From the NCBI GenBank assembly GCA_035630295.1, contig DASQKY010000038.1, positions 1 through 35,962 on the forward strand: a stretch of DNA of 35,962 nt. The letters run 5' to 3'. Of this stretch, positions 1-8,954 are shown piece by piece. Every line of letters starts with the position of its first letter. Within the stretch, counting starts at the first letter, position 1. The notes under the pieces are model-generated. The model worked only from the letters and a program-made list of their open reading frames with translations. It did no database searches and was not told where the DNA came from. A program made the translations under genes and the position numbers. The DNA comes from Acidimicrobiales bacterium (GTDB lineage: Bacteria > Actinomycetota > Acidimicrobiia > Acidimicrobiales > Iamiaceae).

Positions 1-10
1 GCGCGGAACG

Positions 11-49
11 TCCCGACAGACCGTCTCGACGGACCGCTTCGACAGACCG
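11..49. repeat. 13-bp tandem repeat, three copies, upstream of mreB
   Basis: Three head-to-tail units lie at 11-23, 24-36 and 37-49, with consensus YYYCGACRGACCG; a fourth degenerate unit begins at 50 (CCTCGAGG). The exact 13-bp period is visible directly. It lies about 100 bp upstream of the probable mreB promoter, so it could be a cluster of protein-binding sites; a period of 13 is not a whole helical turn. It could also be the tail of an upstream gene, since the window starts at base 1. The rest of 1-143 shows no convincing gene. Confidence 0.6.
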
Positions 50-143
50 CCTCGAGGCTGCTGGCTCGCCGGTACCCCCATCCGGGCTCCATCCACGCCC
101 TGACTCCTGCGTGTCGAAGCACCGGGCAGCAGCGCCCCCCGCC

Positions 144-149
144 TAGCCT
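144..149 (+). promoter_or_regulatory. Probable -10 element (TAGCCT) for the mreB operon
   Basis: TAGCCT matches the TAnnnT pattern seen before many other genes in this window. It lies 19 nt before the GTG at 169, which leaves a short leader. No clear -35 box is visible at the usual spacing. Confidence 0.45.
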
Positions 150-168
150 GTGACGGAACACAACTCCT

Positions 169-1224
169 GTGACGAGTGCGAGGCCTGGGGGCCGCGTGGC
201 GAACAGCATTCTCGGCCGTGACATGGCCGTCGATCTCGGCACCGCGAACACCCTCGTCTACGTGCGGGGGCGCGGGATCGTGCTGAACGAGCCCTCCGTG
301 GTGGCCGTGTCGGTCAAGGACGGCCGGGTGCTGGCCGTGGGGACCGAGGCCAAGCGCATGATCGGGCGCACCCCGGCCCACATCGAGGCCATCCGCCCCT
401 TGAAGGACGGCGTCATCGCCGACTTCGAGATCTGCGAGAAGATGCTCCGCTTCTTCATCCACAAGGTCCACCAGCGGCGCTTCGCCAAGCCCCGCATGGT
501 GATCTGCGTGCCCTCCGGCATCACCGGGGTGGAGCAGCGGGCCGTGCAGGAGGCCGCCGAGTACGCCGGGGCCCGCAAGCCGGCCTACATCATCGAGGAG
601 CCCATGGCCGCTGCCATCGGGGCCGGCCTCCCGGTGCAGGAGCCCACCGGCAACATGATCGTCGACATCGGGGGTGGCACCACCGAGGTGGCCGTCATCT
701 CCCTGGGAGGCATCGTGGCCAGCCAGTCGGTCCGGGTCGGGGGCGACGAGCTGGACGACGCCATCATCCAGTTCATCAAGAAGGAGTACAGCCTGGCCCT
801 GGGCGAGCGCACCGCCGAGGAGGTCAAGATGGCCCTCGGGTCGGCCTGGCCCCTGGAGGAGGAGCTGCACGCCGAGATCCGGGGCCGGGACCTGGTGACC
901 GGCCTCCCCAAGACCATCGTCACCTCCACCGAGGAGCTGCGCGAGGCCCTGGAGGAGCCGGTGGCCGCCATCTGCGACGCGGTCAAGGTCACCCTGGACA
1001 AGACGCCGCCCGAGCTGGCCGCCGACATCATGGAGCAAGGCATCGTGCTGGCCGGCGGCGGGGCCCTGCTGCACGGCCTGTCCCACCGGCTGGAGCACGA
1101 GACGGGCATGCCCATCGTCATCGCCGACAACCCCCTGCACTGCGTGGCCATCGGCTCCGGCCAGTCCCTGGAGGAGTTCGAGGCCCTCAAGGGCGTGCTC
1201 TTCTCGTCGAACCCCCAGACCTAG
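169..1224 (+). CDS. mreB: Rod shape-determining protein MreB (bacterial actin)
   Basis: MreB is the actin-like ATPase that forms membrane-associated filaments in the cytoplasm and guides the lateral-wall peptidoglycan machine. The 351-residue length is normal. The N-terminal phosphate-1 loop ([11 protein letters not shown]), the phosphate-2 region ([16 protein letters not shown]) and the adenosine motif ([14 protein letters not shown]) are all present and in order. The start is uncertain: GTG at 169 gives the longest form, while GTG at 196 gives [18 protein letters not shown], which resembles the usual family N-terminus and has a G-rich stretch upstream. It is the first gene of mreB-mreC-mreD-mrdA-rodA, 12 nt before mreC. 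Identification is near certain; only the first nine codons are in doubt. Confidence 0.97.
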   Translation: MTSARPGGRVANSILGRDMAVDLGTANTLVYVRGRGIVLNEPSVVAVSVKDGRVLAVGTEAKRMIGRTPAHIEAIRPLKDGVIADFEICEKMLRFFIHKVHQRRFAKPRMVICVPSGITGVEQRAVQEAAEYAGARKPAYIIEEPMAAAIGAGLPVQEPTGNMIVDIGGGTTEVAVISLGGIVASQSVRVGGDELDDAIIQFIKKEYSLALGERTAEEVKMALGSAWPLEEELHAEIRGRDLVTGLPKTIVTSTEELREALEEPVAAICDAVKVTLDKTPPELAADIMEQGIVLAGGGALLHGLSHRLEHETGMPIVIADNPLHCVAIGSGQSLEEFEALKGVLFSSNPQT

Positions 1225-1236
1225 CCCCCAGGCAAG

Positions 1237-2073
1237 GTGCCCCGGTCACGGCGTTTCGGACGCTCGCGCTTCACCCTCATCCTGCTGGTCCTGGCCTCGC
1301 TGACGGTCCTCACCCTCGACTACCGCGACAGCGGTCCGGTGCAGGGGGCCCGCAACGCCCTGGGCACCGTCCTGTCGCCGTTCCGCTCGGTCGGCGAGTG
1401 GGTGGCCACGCCGTTCCAGAACGGGTGGGAGGGCATCACCGGCTACGACGACCTGAAGGACGAGAACACCGACCTGCGGCGCCAGCTCGACGAGGTGCGG
1501 GGCGACGAGGTCGAGGCCGACGCCCTGACCAAGGAGAACGAGGAGCTGCGCCGCCTCAACGACCTGCCCGTCACCGCCGACATCCCCCGCACCACGGCCG
1601 AGATCACCTCGGGCCCGCTGACCAGCTTCGACACCACCCTCGAGATCGACAAGGGCTCGGGGGACGGCATCAAGGTGGGGATGGCCGTCATCACCGAGGC
1701 CGGCCTGGTCGGGCGGATCCACCGGGTGCAGGGCGGCCGGGCCCGGGTGCAGCTCATCACCGACCCCGACTTCCCCGGCGTGGGGGTGCGCCTGGTCGAG
1801 AGCGGTGATGTCGGCCTGGCCCGGGGCAGCAGCCGGGGCCGGCTCCGGGTCGAGGAGGGGATCACCGCCACCACGCCGGTCGAGCGGGGCGAGGACCTGG
1901 TGACCAGCGGGCTCGAGCGCAGCAACTACCCGGCCGGCATCCCGGTGGGGACGGTGATCGACGTGCAGCCCACCGAGGACCAGGTCGAGCAGGCCCTGAA
2001 CGTCGAGCCCGCCGCCGACCTGGACGCGGTGCGCTTCGTCATCGTGCTCCTCTGCGACGAGAACTGCGGATAG
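1237..2073 (+). CDS. mreC: Rod shape-determining protein MreC
   Basis: MreC is a bitopic membrane protein whose extracytoplasmic part binds and activates PBP2 in the elongasome. The 278-residue product has a basic N-terminus, one membrane segment at about residues 9-26, a coiled coil at about 70-110 (DENTDLRRQLDEVR and following) and a C-terminal beta-rich MreC domain with the family-like GDGIKVGMAVITEAGLVGRI stretch. It starts at GTG 1237, 12 nt after mreB, and ends 2 nt before mreD, so it is surely cotranscribed. Its C-terminus (LLCDENCG) carries two cysteines, which is a small oddity. Identification rests on order and domain layout. Confidence 0.95.
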   Translation: MPRSRRFGRSRFTLILLVLASLTVLTLDYRDSGPVQGARNALGTVLSPFRSVGEWVATPFQNGWEGITGYDDLKDENTDLRRQLDEVRGDEVEADALTKENEELRRLNDLPVTADIPRTTAEITSGPLTSFDTTLEIDKGSGDGIKVGMAVITEAGLVGRIHRVQGGRARVQLITDPDFPGVGVRLVESGDVGLARGSSRGRLRVEEGITATTPVERGEDLVTSGLERSNYPAGIPVGTVIDVQPTEDQVEQALNVEPAADLDAVRFVIVLLCDENCG

Positions 2074-2075
2074 CC

Positions 2076-2591
2076 GTGGTGGCCGGTCGCCTCGCCCTGG
2101 TGGGCCTCGTCGCCCTGCTCCTGCAGCTCACCGTGATCTCGCCCATCACCGTGGCCGGCGCCCGGCCCGACGTGGTGCTGCTGTTCGCCATCGTGGTGAG
2201 CATGGAGACCGACCCGGAGCGGGGAGCCGTGGCCGGCTTCGCCCTCGGCCTGGCCTTCGACCTGCTGCTCGACACCCCGGCCGGGCTCACCGCCCTGACC
2301 CTCACCCTGGTGGGCTGGGGGGTGGGCACGGCCAAGGACGCCGTCCTGCGCTCGTCGCGGGTCATCAGCCTGGCCCTGGTGGCCGTGGCCTCGATGGCGG
2401 GCACGCTCCTGTACGCCGGCCTGGCCGTGGTCTTCGGGGTGACGATCGAGGCGGGGGACCTCCCCGCTATCGTCGGTCTCGTCGCCGTGGTCAACGCCCT
2501 CCTGAGCCAGCCCCTGCGATGGGTGGTGCGGCGGTCCCTCGGGCCCGAGCGGCGCTCCCCCTCCCGCGACCGATCCGTGTTCCGCCCGTGA
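2076..2591 (+). CDS. mreD: Rod shape-determining protein MreD
   Basis: MreD is a small polytopic membrane protein of the elongation complex, with no known enzymatic activity. The 171-residue product is hydrophobic, with about five membrane segments between residues 2 and 150 and an intramembrane-like motif (ARPDVVLLFAIVVSME) followed by GAVAGFALGLAFDLL, a typical MreD feature. It ends in a basic Arg/Pro-rich cytoplasmic tail. GTG at 2076 follows the mreC stop by 2 nt, which indicates translational coupling; mrdA starts 16 nt downstream. Sequence conservation in this family is low, so the call leans on context. Confidence 0.93.
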   Translation: MVAGRLALVGLVALLLQLTVISPITVAGARPDVVLLFAIVVSMETDPERGAVAGFALGLAFDLLLDTPAGLTALTLTLVGWGVGTAKDAVLRSSRVISLALVAVASMAGTLLYAGLAVVFGVTIEAGDLPAIVGLVAVVNALLSQPLRWVVRRSLGPERRSPSRDRSVFRP

Positions 2592-2607
2592 TCACCCTCC
2601 TCACCCG

Positions 2608-4980
2608 ATGACCCGCAGCGACTCCCGCGCCCGCCACACCGTGCTCGGCATCGTGGCCCTGTCGCTCTTCGCCGCCCTCTTCACCCGGCTCTGGTACCTC
2701 CAGGTCCTCACCACCGACCAGTACGACCAGGCGGCGGCGGCCAACCGGACCACGACCGTGATCCTGGAGGCCCCCCGGGGCAAGATCCTCGATCGCCACG
2801 GCAACGTGCTGGTCGACAACCGGCGCACCATCCAGGTGCAGGTCGACTACCAGGACTTCGAGGCCCTCGATCCCCCGGACCAGAGCGACCTGCTGCGCCG
2901 CCTGGCCGCCGAGCTGACCGCCGACCAGGTGCGCATCGACGCCGGCGACGCCAGCGCCAACGACCCCGGGGGCGACGGGCCGGCGGAGGTGGCCACCGGA
3001 GCCGAGGCGGAGGGCCCCGACGGCGAGGAGGAGGGCGCTCCCACCCCCGGCGAGGGGGACGAGGAGGGCACCACCACCACGGTCCCCGGGGAGGAGGTCG
3101 ACCCGGCCACCCTGCCCCTCGACCAGCGACCGCCCCCGGCCGGGGTGGCCACCGGCGCCTCCAACCCCGACGGCCAGGGCGAGACCCGCCAGCGGCTCTC
3201 CACGCCGGTGACCGAGGAGATCCTGCGGGAGCGCATCGAGGACGTCCGCTACAGCAAGTTCAAGCCCGTGCCGGTGGCCAACGACGTGAGCGAGGAGCTG
3301 GAGATCTACCTGCGGGAGAACGCCGAGCGCTTCCCCACCGTGGTGGTGGAGCGGGTCACGGCCCGCAACTACCGCTACGGCGCCCTGCTGGCCCACGTGC
3401 TCGGCTACGTCGCCCCCGTGAGCGAGGCCGACCTGGAGCAGTTCCAGAACGACCGGAAGCGCTACGAGAACGACGACGAGATCGGCAAGGACGGCATCGA
3501 GCGGGAGATGGAGCGTGACCTGCGGGGCACGCCGGGCCGGATCGTCTACGAGGTCGACGCCCGCAACCAGCCCATCCGGGAGGTCGAGGACCTCCGTCGC
3601 CAGCCGGTGCCGGGCGACGACGTCTTCCTCACCATCGACATCAACGTCCAGTTCCTGGTGGAGAAGGGCCTGGCCGGCGAGATCGCCCGCCAGACGGGGC
3701 GGCGCTCCGACGGGTGCCAGGCCGAGCCGCCCTGCGAGCCGCCGGGCGGGTCGTCGGTGGCCCTCAACCCGCAGACCGGGGAGGTGCTGGCCATGGCCTC
3801 GTACCCCACCTACGACCCCAACCTGTTCGTCGGGGGCATCTCCACCCGCGACTACCAGGCCATGGCCGACGAGGAGCGCAAGGACGTCCACCACGACCCG
3901 CTGCTCAACCGGGCCATCGCCGGCGAGTACTCCCCGGGCTCCACCTTCAAGCTGTTCAGCGCCTACGCCGGCCTGGCCACCGGCCAGATCACCCCCGCCG
4001 AGCCCTACAACGACACCGGCGTCTACAAGTACCGAGCCGACTGCGACACGACGGTCGAGACCAGCAACTGCTTCAAGCGCAACGCCGGGCGCAACCCGAA
4101 CGGCGTGGTCCGCCTGGACAGCGCCATCACCGTCTCGTCCGACACCTACTTCTACCAACTGGGCCACCGGGCCTGGCTGGCCAAGGACACCATCGGCGAG
4201 GAGGGCCTGCAGGAGGCCATGCGCCTCTGGGGCCTGGGCTCGCCCACCGGCGTGGACCTGCCGGGGGAGCGGGCCGGGCGCATCCCCGACCCCGACTGGC
4301 TGTGGGACTACTCCCACGAGCTCAACGACAATCCGGCCGACGCCGAGGAGCGCGGCACCTGGAACGCCGGCATCAGCGGCAACACGGTGATCGGCCAGGG
4401 CGACGTGGGGGCCACGCCGCTCCAGATGGCCAGCGGCTACGCCACCTTCGCCAACGGGGGCACCGTCTGGCGGCCCCAGCTCGTGTACCAGGTGACCTCG
4501 TTCGACAACGACACGCCCACCATGCTCCTGGCCCCGGAGCAGACGGGCACGGTGCCCTTCCAGCCCGGTTGGCACGAGGCCATGGCCTCGGGCTTCGAGG
4601 GCGTCACCCAGGCCGGCCCCAACGGCCGGGGCACGGCGTACGCCGCCTTCTCCGACTACGACCAGGCCGCCTTCCCCGTGGCCGGCAAGACGGGCACGGC
4701 CCAGGCCACGAACAGGAACGACACGTCCCTCTTCGCCGCCTACGCCCCCGTCGCCAGCCCGACCATCGCCATGGCCACCGTGGTGGAGTTCGCCGGGTTC
4801 GGCAGCGAGGCCGCGGTGCCCATCACCCGCCGGGTGATGGACGCCCTGGCCTCGGTGGGCGGTGACCTGGCCCGCCTCAACGAGCCCACCTCCCGCTACC
4901 GCGCCCCCGAGGGGGGCTGGTTCGACGTGGAGGCGGCCCAGGAGGAGTTCGTCCCCACCGTGGTGGCCACCGCCGACTGA
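2608..4980 (+). CDS. mrdA: Penicillin-binding protein 2 (MrdA), elongation transpeptidase, with a large insertion
   Basis: This class B PBP cross-links peptidoglycan during cell elongation and works with RodA. The 790-residue protein has a short cytoplasmic tail, one membrane segment (about 12-31), the dimerisation/pedestal region and a C-terminal transpeptidase. Catalytic motifs are intact: STFK with nucleophile Ser445, S510-S-D512 (the SxD form typical of PBP2) and K694-T-G. Most PBP2 proteins have 600-700 residues; the excess is an acidic, Pro/Gly/Thr-rich segment at about 110-200 in the pedestal region. A second small insertion near 367-380 contains two cysteines. ATG at 2608 has no clear Shine-Dalgarno. 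The stop overlaps the rodA start by one base. Confidence 0.95.
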   Translation: MTRSDSRARHTVLGIVALSLFAALFTRLWYLQVLTTDQYDQAAAANRTTTVILEAPRGKILDRHGNVLVDNRRTIQVQVDYQDFEALDPPDQSDLLRRLAAELTADQVRIDAGDASANDPGGDGPAEVATGAEAEGPDGEEEGAPTPGEGDEEGTTTTVPGEEVDPATLPLDQRPPPAGVATGASNPDGQGETRQRLSTPVTEEILRERIEDVRYSKFKPVPVANDVSEELEIYLRENAERFPTVVVERVTARNYRYGALLAHVLGYVAPVSEADLEQFQNDRKRYENDDEIGKDGIEREMERDLRGTPGRIVYEVDARNQPIREVEDLRRQPVPGDDVFLTIDINVQFLVEKGLAGEIARQTGRRSDGCQAEPPCEPPGGSSVALNPQTGEVLAMASYPTYDPNLFVGGISTRDYQAMADEERKDVHHDPLLNRAIAGEYSPGSTFKLFSAYAGLATGQITPAEPYNDTGVYKYRADCDTTVETSNCFKRNAGRNPNGVVRLDSAITVSSDTYFYQLGHRAWLAKDTIGEEGLQEAMRLWGLGSPTGVDLPGERAGRIPDPDWLWDYSHELNDNPADAEERGTWNAGISGNTVIGQGDVGATPLQMASGYATFANGGTVWRPQLVYQVTSFDNDTPTMLLAPEQTGTVPFQPGWHEAMASGFEGVTQAGPNGRGTAYAAFSDYDQAAFPVAGKTGTAQATNRNDTSLFAAYAPVASPTIAMATVVEFAGFGSEAAVPITRRVMDALASVGGDLARLNEPTSRYRAPEGGWFDVEAAQEEFVPTVVATAD

Positions 4981-6140
4981 TGGCCACCATCCCTGTCACC
5001 CGCCGGCGCCCGCTCGCCTCCCTGCGCCACGACCCGTCGGCCATGTGGCACCACGTCGACTGGGTGCTGGCCGGGTGCCTGGCCGCCATCTCCGTCCTCG
5101 GCGTGCTGATGGTCTACAGCTCCACCCGGGGGCCCGAACCGCACGACACCCTCTACCTCCAACGCCAGGTGCTGTACGTGGCGGTGGGCCTCATCGCCGC
5201 CGCCGCGGTGGCCCTCATCGACTACCACCGCATCGTGGATCGGGCCCCGATCCTCTACGGCGGCACCCTGGTGCTCCTGCTGGGGGTGATGGTGGTGGGC
5301 CGGGAGCAGAAGGGCACCCAGGGCTGGTTCGCCCTCGGCCCCTTCCAGCTCCAGCCCTCGGAGTTCGCCAAGGTGGCCGTGGTCCTGGGCTTCGCCTACC
5401 TGGCCACCCTGTTCCACGGCGACATCGACCTGCGGCGCCTCGGGGCCCTCCTGGCCGTGGGGGCGGTGCCCATCGCCCTGGTGCTCCTCCAGCCCGACCT
5501 GGGCACGGCCCTGGTGTCGGTGGTCGTCACCTTCGCCATGCTGGTGGCGGCCGGGGTGCGGGGTCGCTTCCTGGTGCTCCTGGGCATCGGCGCCGTGCTC
5601 TTCGCCGCCCTGGTCCTCAGCAGCGGGGTCCTCGACACGTACCAGCAGGACCGCCTCACCGTCTTCGCCACCCAGGAGAGCGCGTCGCGCACCCTGGAGG
5701 AGGAGCGGGGCGTGGCCTACAACCTGGAGCAGTCGAAGATCGCCATCGGGTCCGGTGGGCTGCAGGGCAAGGGGCTGTTCAACGGGCCCCTGACCATGGA
5801 CGACTGGGTGCCCGAGCAGCACACCGACTTCATCTTCACCGCGGTGGGGGAGGAGCTGGGCCTGGTCGGGGCCGGGGCCCTCATCGCCGCCTACGGGGTC
5901 GTCGTGTGGCGGATCTGGCGGACGGCCCAGCTGGCCCGGGACGACACCGGGACGCTCCTGTGCCTGGGGGTCCTGGCCATGTTCGTCTTCCAGATCTTCC
6001 AGAACATCGGCATGACCATGGGCATCATGCCCATCACCGGCATCCCCCTGCCCTTCATGAGCTACGGCGGCTCGTCCACCGTCATGGCCTTCATCGCCAT
6101 GGGCCTGGTGCTGAACGTGCACATGCGCCGCTTCCGCTGA
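4980..6140 (+). CDS. rodA: Peptidoglycan glycosyltransferase RodA (SEDS family)
   Basis: RodA polymerises lipid II into glycan strands at the membrane, as the partner of PBP2. The 386-residue protein is polytopic with about ten membrane segments. The SEDS signature is clear: the LQPSEFAK motif, the loop with the catalytic Asp (EQHTDFIF, Asp283) and the C-terminal ITGIPLPFMSYGGSS stretch. The family also includes FtsW; position directly after mrdA with a one-base overlap (TGATG) makes RodA the better name. Last gene of the elongasome operon. No terminator-like hairpin with a T-run is seen in the 58 nt before the next gene. Confidence 0.96.
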   Translation: MATIPVTRRRPLASLRHDPSAMWHHVDWVLAGCLAAISVLGVLMVYSSTRGPEPHDTLYLQRQVLYVAVGLIAAAAVALIDYHRIVDRAPILYGGTLVLLLGVMVVGREQKGTQGWFALGPFQLQPSEFAKVAVVLGFAYLATLFHGDIDLRRLGALLAVGAVPIALVLLQPDLGTALVSVVVTFAMLVAAGVRGRFLVLLGIGAVLFAALVLSSGVLDTYQQDRLTVFATQESASRTLEEERGVAYNLEQSKIAIGSGGLQGKGLFNGPLTMDDWVPEQHTDFIFTAVGEELGLVGAGALIAAYGVVVWRIWRTAQLARDDTGTLLCLGVLAMFVFQIFQNIGMTMGIMPITGIPLPFMSYGGSSTVMAFIAMGLVLNVHMRRFR

Positions 6141-6181
6141 CCGGGCCCGGCCCGCATCGCGAGCCGGCGGCGACCGATCGG

Positions 6182-6187
6182 TAGAGT
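6182..6187 (+). promoter_or_regulatory. Probable -10 element (TAGAGT) for the radical SAM gene
   Basis: TAGAGT fits the TAnnnT pattern and ends 11 nt before the ATG at 6199, so a transcript would carry only a few leader bases. The 8-bp palindrome CCGATCGG lies just upstream, at 6174-6181. No -35 is recognised. Confidence 0.5.
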
Positions 6188-6198
6188 GGCGGGCGATC

Positions 6199-8244
6199 AT
6201 GTCGTCTGTCTGGCCGGTGCTCGAGCCGATCCTGCCCCTGGTGTCGAAGCCGGCGCGCTACATCGGCGGGGAGGACGGGGCCCAGGTCCCGGAGCACGGC
6301 CCCGGCCGGGTGGCGTGGCTGCTGGCCTACCCCGACACCTACGAGATCGGCCTGCCCAACCAGGGCCTGCAGATCCTCTACGAGATCCTCAACGAGCGCC
6401 CCGACGCGGTGGCCGAGCGCACCTACGCCCCCTGGACCGACCTCGAGGAGCGCATGCGGGCCGAGGGTGTGCCCCTCTTCTCGGTCGACACCCACCGCCC
6501 GGCGGCCGACTTCGACGTGCTGGCCTTCAACCTGTCGGCCGAGCTGACCTACACCAACCTGGTGGGCATGATCGATCTGGCCGGGGCCCCGGTCCGGGCC
6601 GCGGACCGGGCCATCGACGACCTGCTGGTCGGGGCGGGCGGGCACTGCACCTACAACCCCGAGCCCATCGCCGCCTTCCTGGACTTCGTGGTCCTGGGCG
6701 ACGGCGAGGAGGTGGCGGGCGAGATCAGCGCCGCCCTGGCCGGGTGGAAGGCGGCCCGGGTCGCCGGCGACCCCGTCACCCGCCACGACGCCCTCACCGC
6801 CCTGGCCGGCGTCACCGGCGTGTACGTCCCGGCCCTCTACCAGCCCGTCACCGACGCCGAGGGGCGCCTGGTGGCCACCCGGCCGATCGACCCGGCGGCC
6901 CCCGAGCTGGTCGAGAAGCGCACCGTGGCCGACCTGGGCCAGTGGCCGTACCCCCGCCAGCAGCTCGTCCCCCTCACCGAGGTGGTGCACGACCGGCTCA
7001 ACGTCGAGGTGTTCCGGGGTTGCACCCGGGGCTGCCGCTTCTGCCAGGCCGGGATGATCACCCGGCCCGTCCGCGAGCGCCCGGCCGAGCAGGTCCGCAC
7101 CATGGTGGCCGAGGGCCTGCGCCGCACCGGCTACGACGAGGTGGCCCTCACCTCCCTGTCCACCGCCGACTTCTCCGGGGTCGAGGACGTGGTGGGGGCC
7201 ATCGTCCGCTCCGGCGAGCGCCCGGCGCCGGCCGACGAGGGCGAGGGCCAGGGCCCCGGGTCGTCGCTCGACTGCGGGGCCGGCCTGGGCGGCCCCGGCG
7301 CCGGCCTGGCCTCCGACATCAGCGTGTCGCTGCCGTCGCTGCGGGTCGACGCCTTCACCGTGGGCATCGCGGCCGAGATCCAGCGGGCCCGGCGCACCGG
7401 CCTCACCTTCGCCCCCGAGGGCGGCACGTGGCGCATGCGCCAGGTCATCAACAAGCTCATCAGCGACGACGACCTCTACGGGGCGGTCGAGTCGGCCTAC
7501 TCGCAGGGCTGGCGGCGCATGAAGCTGTACTTCCTGGTCGGGCTGCCCACCGAGACCGACGAGGACACCCTGGGCATCGCCACCCTGGCCCGGAACGTGG
7601 TCGAGATCGGCCGCCGGCACCACAAGAACCCGTCGGTGACCGTGTCGGTGGGCGGCTTCGTGCCCAAGCCGTTCACGCCGTTCCAGTGGTTCGGCCAGAA
7701 CACCCGCCAGGAGCTGGAGCGCAAGGTCGGCCTCCTGCGCGACGCCCTGCGCCGCGACCGGGGCGTGCAGCTCAAGTGGCACGACCCCCGGGCCACCACC
7801 GTCGAGGGCATCATGTCCCGCGGCGACCGGCGCCTGGCCGCGGTCATCGAGGACGTGTGGCGCCACGGGGGCACGTTCCAGGAGTGGAGCGAGCACTTCG
7901 ACCTCCAGCTGTGGCTCGACGCCCTCGAGCGCCAGGGCCTCACCGTCGAGGAGCTGGCCTACCGCCACCGCACCGAGGACGAGGCCCTGCCCTGGGACCA
8001 CCTCTCGGCCGGCCTCCACAAGGACTTCCTGTGGCAGGACTGGCGCGACGCCCTGGCCGAGGTGGGCCTGGAGGACTGCCGCTGGACCCCGTGCTACGAC
8101 TGCGGGGCCTGCACCGGCTACGGCATCGAGCACGTGGTGGCCAGCGCCGTGCCCCCCGCCGGAGGGAGCCAGGGCACCGGCCCCTCGCCCGCGGCCGTCC
8201 CCGTCGCCCTCGGGCGGCGCCCCGTCCCGGCCGGGGCGGGCTGA
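6199..8244 (+). CDS. B12-binding-like radical SAM protein (TIGR03960-type, function unknown)
   Basis: The protein has an N-terminal cobalamin-binding-like alpha/beta domain (about 30-200) and a radical SAM core with the CxxxCxxC cluster at Cys275, Cys279 and Cys282 (RGCTRGCRFCQAG), which would bind a 4Fe-4S cluster and cleave S-adenosylmethionine. A second cysteine cluster near the end (CYDCGAC) may hold another metal site. At about residues 339-375 a Gly/Pro-rich insertion (starting GERPAPADEGEG) interrupts the core, and the last 35 residues are low complexity. The stop overlaps the start of the next gene, a DUF2344 protein; in some bacteria the two are one polypeptide. The reaction is unknown. 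Family assignment is from recalled motifs and context. Confidence 0.88.
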   Translation: MSSVWPVLEPILPLVSKPARYIGGEDGAQVPEHGPGRVAWLLAYPDTYEIGLPNQGLQILYEILNERPDAVAERTYAPWTDLEERMRAEGVPLFSVDTHRPAADFDVLAFNLSAELTYTNLVGMIDLAGAPVRAADRAIDDLLVGAGGHCTYNPEPIAAFLDFVVLGDGEEVAGEISAALAGWKAARVAGDPVTRHDALTALAGVTGVYVPALYQPVTDAEGRLVATRPIDPAAPELVEKRTVADLGQWPYPRQQLVPLTEVVHDRLNVEVFRGCTRGCRFCQAGMITRPVRERPAEQVRTMVAEGLRRTGYDEVALTSLSTADFSGVEDVVGAIVRSGERPAPADEGEGQGPGSSLDCGAGLGGPGAGLASDISVSLPSLRVDAFTVGIAAEIQRARRTGLTFAPEGGTWRMRQVINKLISDDDLYGAVESAYSQGWRRMKLYFLVGLPTETDEDTLGIATLARNVVEIGRRHHKNPSVTVSVGGFVPKPFTPFQWFGQNTRQELERKVGLLRDALRRDRGVQLKWHDPRATTVEGIMSRGDRRLAAVIEDVWRHGGTFQEWSEHFDLQLWLDALERQGLTVEELAYRHRTEDEALPWDHLSAGLHKDFLWQDWRDALAEVGLEDCRWTPCYDCGACTGYGIEHVVASAVPPAGGSQGTGPSPAAVPVALGRRPVPAGAG

Positions 8245-8939
8245 TGCGGCTCCGGGTGCGGTTCTCCAAGCTGGGCAAGGTCCGCTTCACCAGCCACCGG
8301 GACGTGGCCCGCATCTGGGAGCGCGCCCTGCGCCGGGCGTCCCTGCCCGTGGCCCGCACCGAGGGCTTCTCGCCCCGGCCCAAGCTGCACTTCGGCCTGG
8401 CCCTCTCCACCGGGTACGAGTCGCTGGCCGAGTACCTCGACGTCGACCTGGTCGAGGGGACCATCGTCGACTTGGCCGTCCTGCCCGAGGCGCTCACCGC
8501 CGCCCTCCCCGGCGGGCTGGCCGCCACCGCGGTGGCGACCGTGCCCCCCGGCACCCCCTCCCTCCAGCACGCCGTCACCAGCAGCCGCTGGGAGGTCGAG
8601 GTCCACGACCTCGACCTGGCCACCGTCACGGCCCGGACCGAGGCCCTCCTGGCCGCGCCCGAGCTGGTGACCACCCGCCAACGCAAGGGCAAGGACGTCA
8701 GCGACGACGTCCGCCCCCACCTGCTCCACCTCCAGCCCCAGGCCCACCCGGCCGAGGGCGTCCTGCTCGTGGCCGAGCTGGGCGCCCAGAACCGGGGGCT
8801 GCGGCCCAGCGAGCTCGTCGCCCTCCTCGGCGACGGTGCCCGCGAGGGCCGGGTGCGCAGGACCCACCAGTTCACAGAGCACGACGGCACCCGCTGCGAG
8901 CCGTTGCCTGCTCCGCACGCCCTGGAGCGTGCGTCATGA
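8244..8939 (+). CDS. DUF2344 / radical SAM-linked protein (TIGR03936-type)
   Basis: This 231-residue protein starts at ATG 8244, sharing one base with the stop of the radical SAM gene (TGATG). Its N-terminus (RVRFSKLGKVRFTSHRDVAR) is the hallmark of the family that is either fused to or encoded beside the TIGR03960 radical SAM protein, so the two should form one functional unit. No catalytic residues are known to me. The same reading frame stays open far upstream, opposite the radical SAM coding frame, but that part has repetitive Gly/Pro/Arg composition and is not real. RNase E/G begins 15 nt downstream, which suggests an RNA-related role, by context only. Confidence 0.9.
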   Translation: MRLRVRFSKLGKVRFTSHRDVARIWERALRRASLPVARTEGFSPRPKLHFGLALSTGYESLAEYLDVDLVEGTIVDLAVLPEALTAALPGGLAATAVATVPPGTPSLQHAVTSSRWEVEVHDLDLATVTARTEALLAAPELVTTRQRKGKDVSDDVRPHLLHLQPQAHPAEGVLLVAELGAQNRGLRPSELVALLGDGAREGRVRRTHQFTEHDGTRCEPLPAPHALERAS

Positions 8940-8954
8940 GAAGGGATCCCCCCC

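Noticed and set aside
2491-4575. Minus-strand open frame (694 codons) opposite mrdA
   Set aside because: Antisense artefact of GC-rich third positions; the plus strand has all PBP2 motifs.
4980-6140. FtsW instead of RodA
   Set aside because: The one-base overlap with PBP2 and the mreBCD context favour the elongation enzyme; sequence alone would not decide.
6186-8243. Plus-strand open frame that runs into the DUF2344 gene
   Set aside because: The part before 8244 is repetitive Pro/Arg/Gly sequence in the wrong frame of the radical SAM gene; only the portion from ATG 8244 is real.
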